A DNA stretch of 64,000 nucleotides from Bog-532 sp963828445. GTDB taxonomy: Bacteria > Actinomycetota > Actinomycetes > Streptosporangiales > Streptosporangiaceae. The translations under genes and the position numbers were made by a program. The stretch covers positions 1,364,001-1,428,000 of the forward strand of contig CAWHFP010000001.1 of the NCBI GenBank assembly GCA_963828445.1, in the 5' to 3' direction. Positions within the stretch are counted from its first letter, which is position 1; the number at the start of each line of letters is the position of its first letter. The notes below the pieces were generated by a model, which saw nothing but the letters and a program-made list of their open reading frames with translations, did no database searches and was not told the origin of the DNA. Shown here one piece after another: positions 63,411 through 64,000 of this stretch.

Positions 63411-64000
63411 GAGCGGCGGCTGGGGTCGACCAGGAGCAGCAGGCCGCGCAGGCAGGCGTCCAGGATCAGGCCGGTGATGGCGATGGTGATGATGCCGGCG
63501 AAGACCAGACTGGTGTTCAGGTAGTTGCCGGCCTGGCTGATCAGATAGCCGACGCCGCTGGTGGCGGCCAGCATCTCGGCGGCCACGATCGAGGTCCAGG
63601 CGCCGGCCATGGCGAACCGCATGCCGGTCACGATGCCGGGCAGGGCGGCCGGGATCTGCACGTGGACCAGGGTGTAGCCGCGGGACGCGCCCAGGGTGCG
63701 AGCGCACAGCCGCAGGTCGTCGGGCACCTCCTTGAGCGCGGCCACGGTGGCCACGGTCATGATCGGCACGGTGCCGAAGACCAGCAGCACCTCCTTGGGC
63801 AGTTCGCCGATGCCGAACCACACGATGAACAGCGGGATGAAGGCCAGCGGCGGCAGCGGCCGGATCACCTCGATCACCGGGTCGATCAGCTGGCGGATGA
63901 CCTGGTTGGCCGACATGGCCGCGCCGATGGCCACGCCGATCACGGTGCCGATGGCGAAGCCGATCAGGATCCGCTGCAGGCTGATGCCCAGGTCCCCGGG
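63407..64000 (-). CDS. ABC transporter permease, SsuC/TauC type, N-terminal part missing
   Basis: About 197 residues are inside the window; the start lies beyond base 64000. ILIGFAIGTVIGVAIGAAMS, RPLPPLAFIPLFIVWFGIGE, the BPD_transp_1 EAA loop (AARTLGASRGYTLVHVQIPA as CARTLGASRGYTLVHVQIP), FAMAGAWTSIVAAEMLAATS and GVGYLISQAGNYLNTSLVFA are typical of the sulfonate/taurine/nitrate/riboflavin-precursor permeases. ATPase and substrate-binding genes should lie just outside the window. Confidence 0.9.
   Translation of the reverse strand, partial: PGDLGISLQRILIGFAIGTVIGVAIGAAMSANQVIRQLIDPVIEVIRPLPPLAFIPLFIVWFGIGELPKEVLLVFGTVPIMTVATVAALKEVPDDLRLCARTLGASRGYTLVHVQIPAALPGIVTGMRFAMAGAWTSIVAAEMLAATSGVGYLISQAGNYLNTSLVFAGIITIAITGLILDACLRGLLLLVDPSRRS

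Overview
The window is very GC-rich (by eye well above 70% G+C, with strong third-position G/C in every gene) and reads as chromosomal DNA of a filamentous-type actinomycete (Actinomycetota, perhaps the Streptosporangiales/Streptomyces side). Lineage hints are the hrcA-dnaJ-rsmE-HIT-phoH cluster with a CIRCE operator, DUF3097, DUF3046 beside recA-recX, a RsbW-like ATPase/XRE/DUF397 module, an ECF42 sigma factor with its DGPF partner, a class II HelD/HelR-type RNA polymerase recycling ATPase, and a full-length Lhr helicase. No rRNA, tRNA, CRISPR array, insertion sequence or phage block was recognised.

Layout. 0-6 kb: minus-strand core cluster (phoH partial, HIT, rsmE, dnaJ, hrcA), interrupted by a plus-strand SigE-type sigma factor and a membrane protein with a Pro/Ser/Thr-rich tail. 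6-16 kb: DUF3097, a NarL-type two-component pair, hemW, a DUF1707/DUF4190-like membrane protein, lepA, a membrane-anchored unknown, DinB, rpsT with promoter and terminator, holA. 16-24 kb: an orphan imidazolonepropionase, hflX and the HelR-like ATPase, separated by long spacers with palindromes and G-rich minisatellites. 24-30 kb: a glycolate/glyoxylate operon, aceB-glcDEF. 30-38 kb: a surface beta-propeller, then a tight regulatory block (ClpP-like protein without catalytic residues, XRE, ECF42 sigma, DGPF protein), then a TetR/MFS efflux pair around a double operator. 38-45 kb: RsbW-like ATPase/XRE/DUF397, an APC permease with a FluG-like amidohydrolase, a decayed flavin reductase, a PPOX protein, a small membrane protein, a FlK-like thioesterase and a VOC protein. 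45-55 kb: minus-strand housekeeping genes (ECHDC3-like protein, dapF, miaA, miaB, rny, recX, recA, DUF3046) with a YihY protein opposed. 55-64 kb: a septum-formation-like protein, lhr, ACT, DinB, a WYL regulator and an ABC permease cut by the window end.

How genes work together. AceB and GlcDEF form a pathway from glycolate to glyoxylate to malate. The ECF42/DGPF/XRE/ClpP-like genes overlap or nearly touch and look like one transcript started from a TGTCGA-containing promoter. TetR probably represses itself and the leaderless MFS gene. HrcA probably represses its own operon through CIRCE, and recA has a LexA-type box upstream.

Quality caution. At least five otherwise intact genes are split by single-base frame changes, mostly in short G/C runs (the membrane protein at ~2.39 kb, the response regulator at ~8.83 kb and probably the kinase before it, glcF at ~29.02 kb, probably tetR at ~36.44 kb, rny at ~51.97 kb). 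The pattern looks more like base-calling error than biology. The flavin reductase remnant at 42.85-43.28 kb is different: it has lost both its N-terminus and an internal segment.
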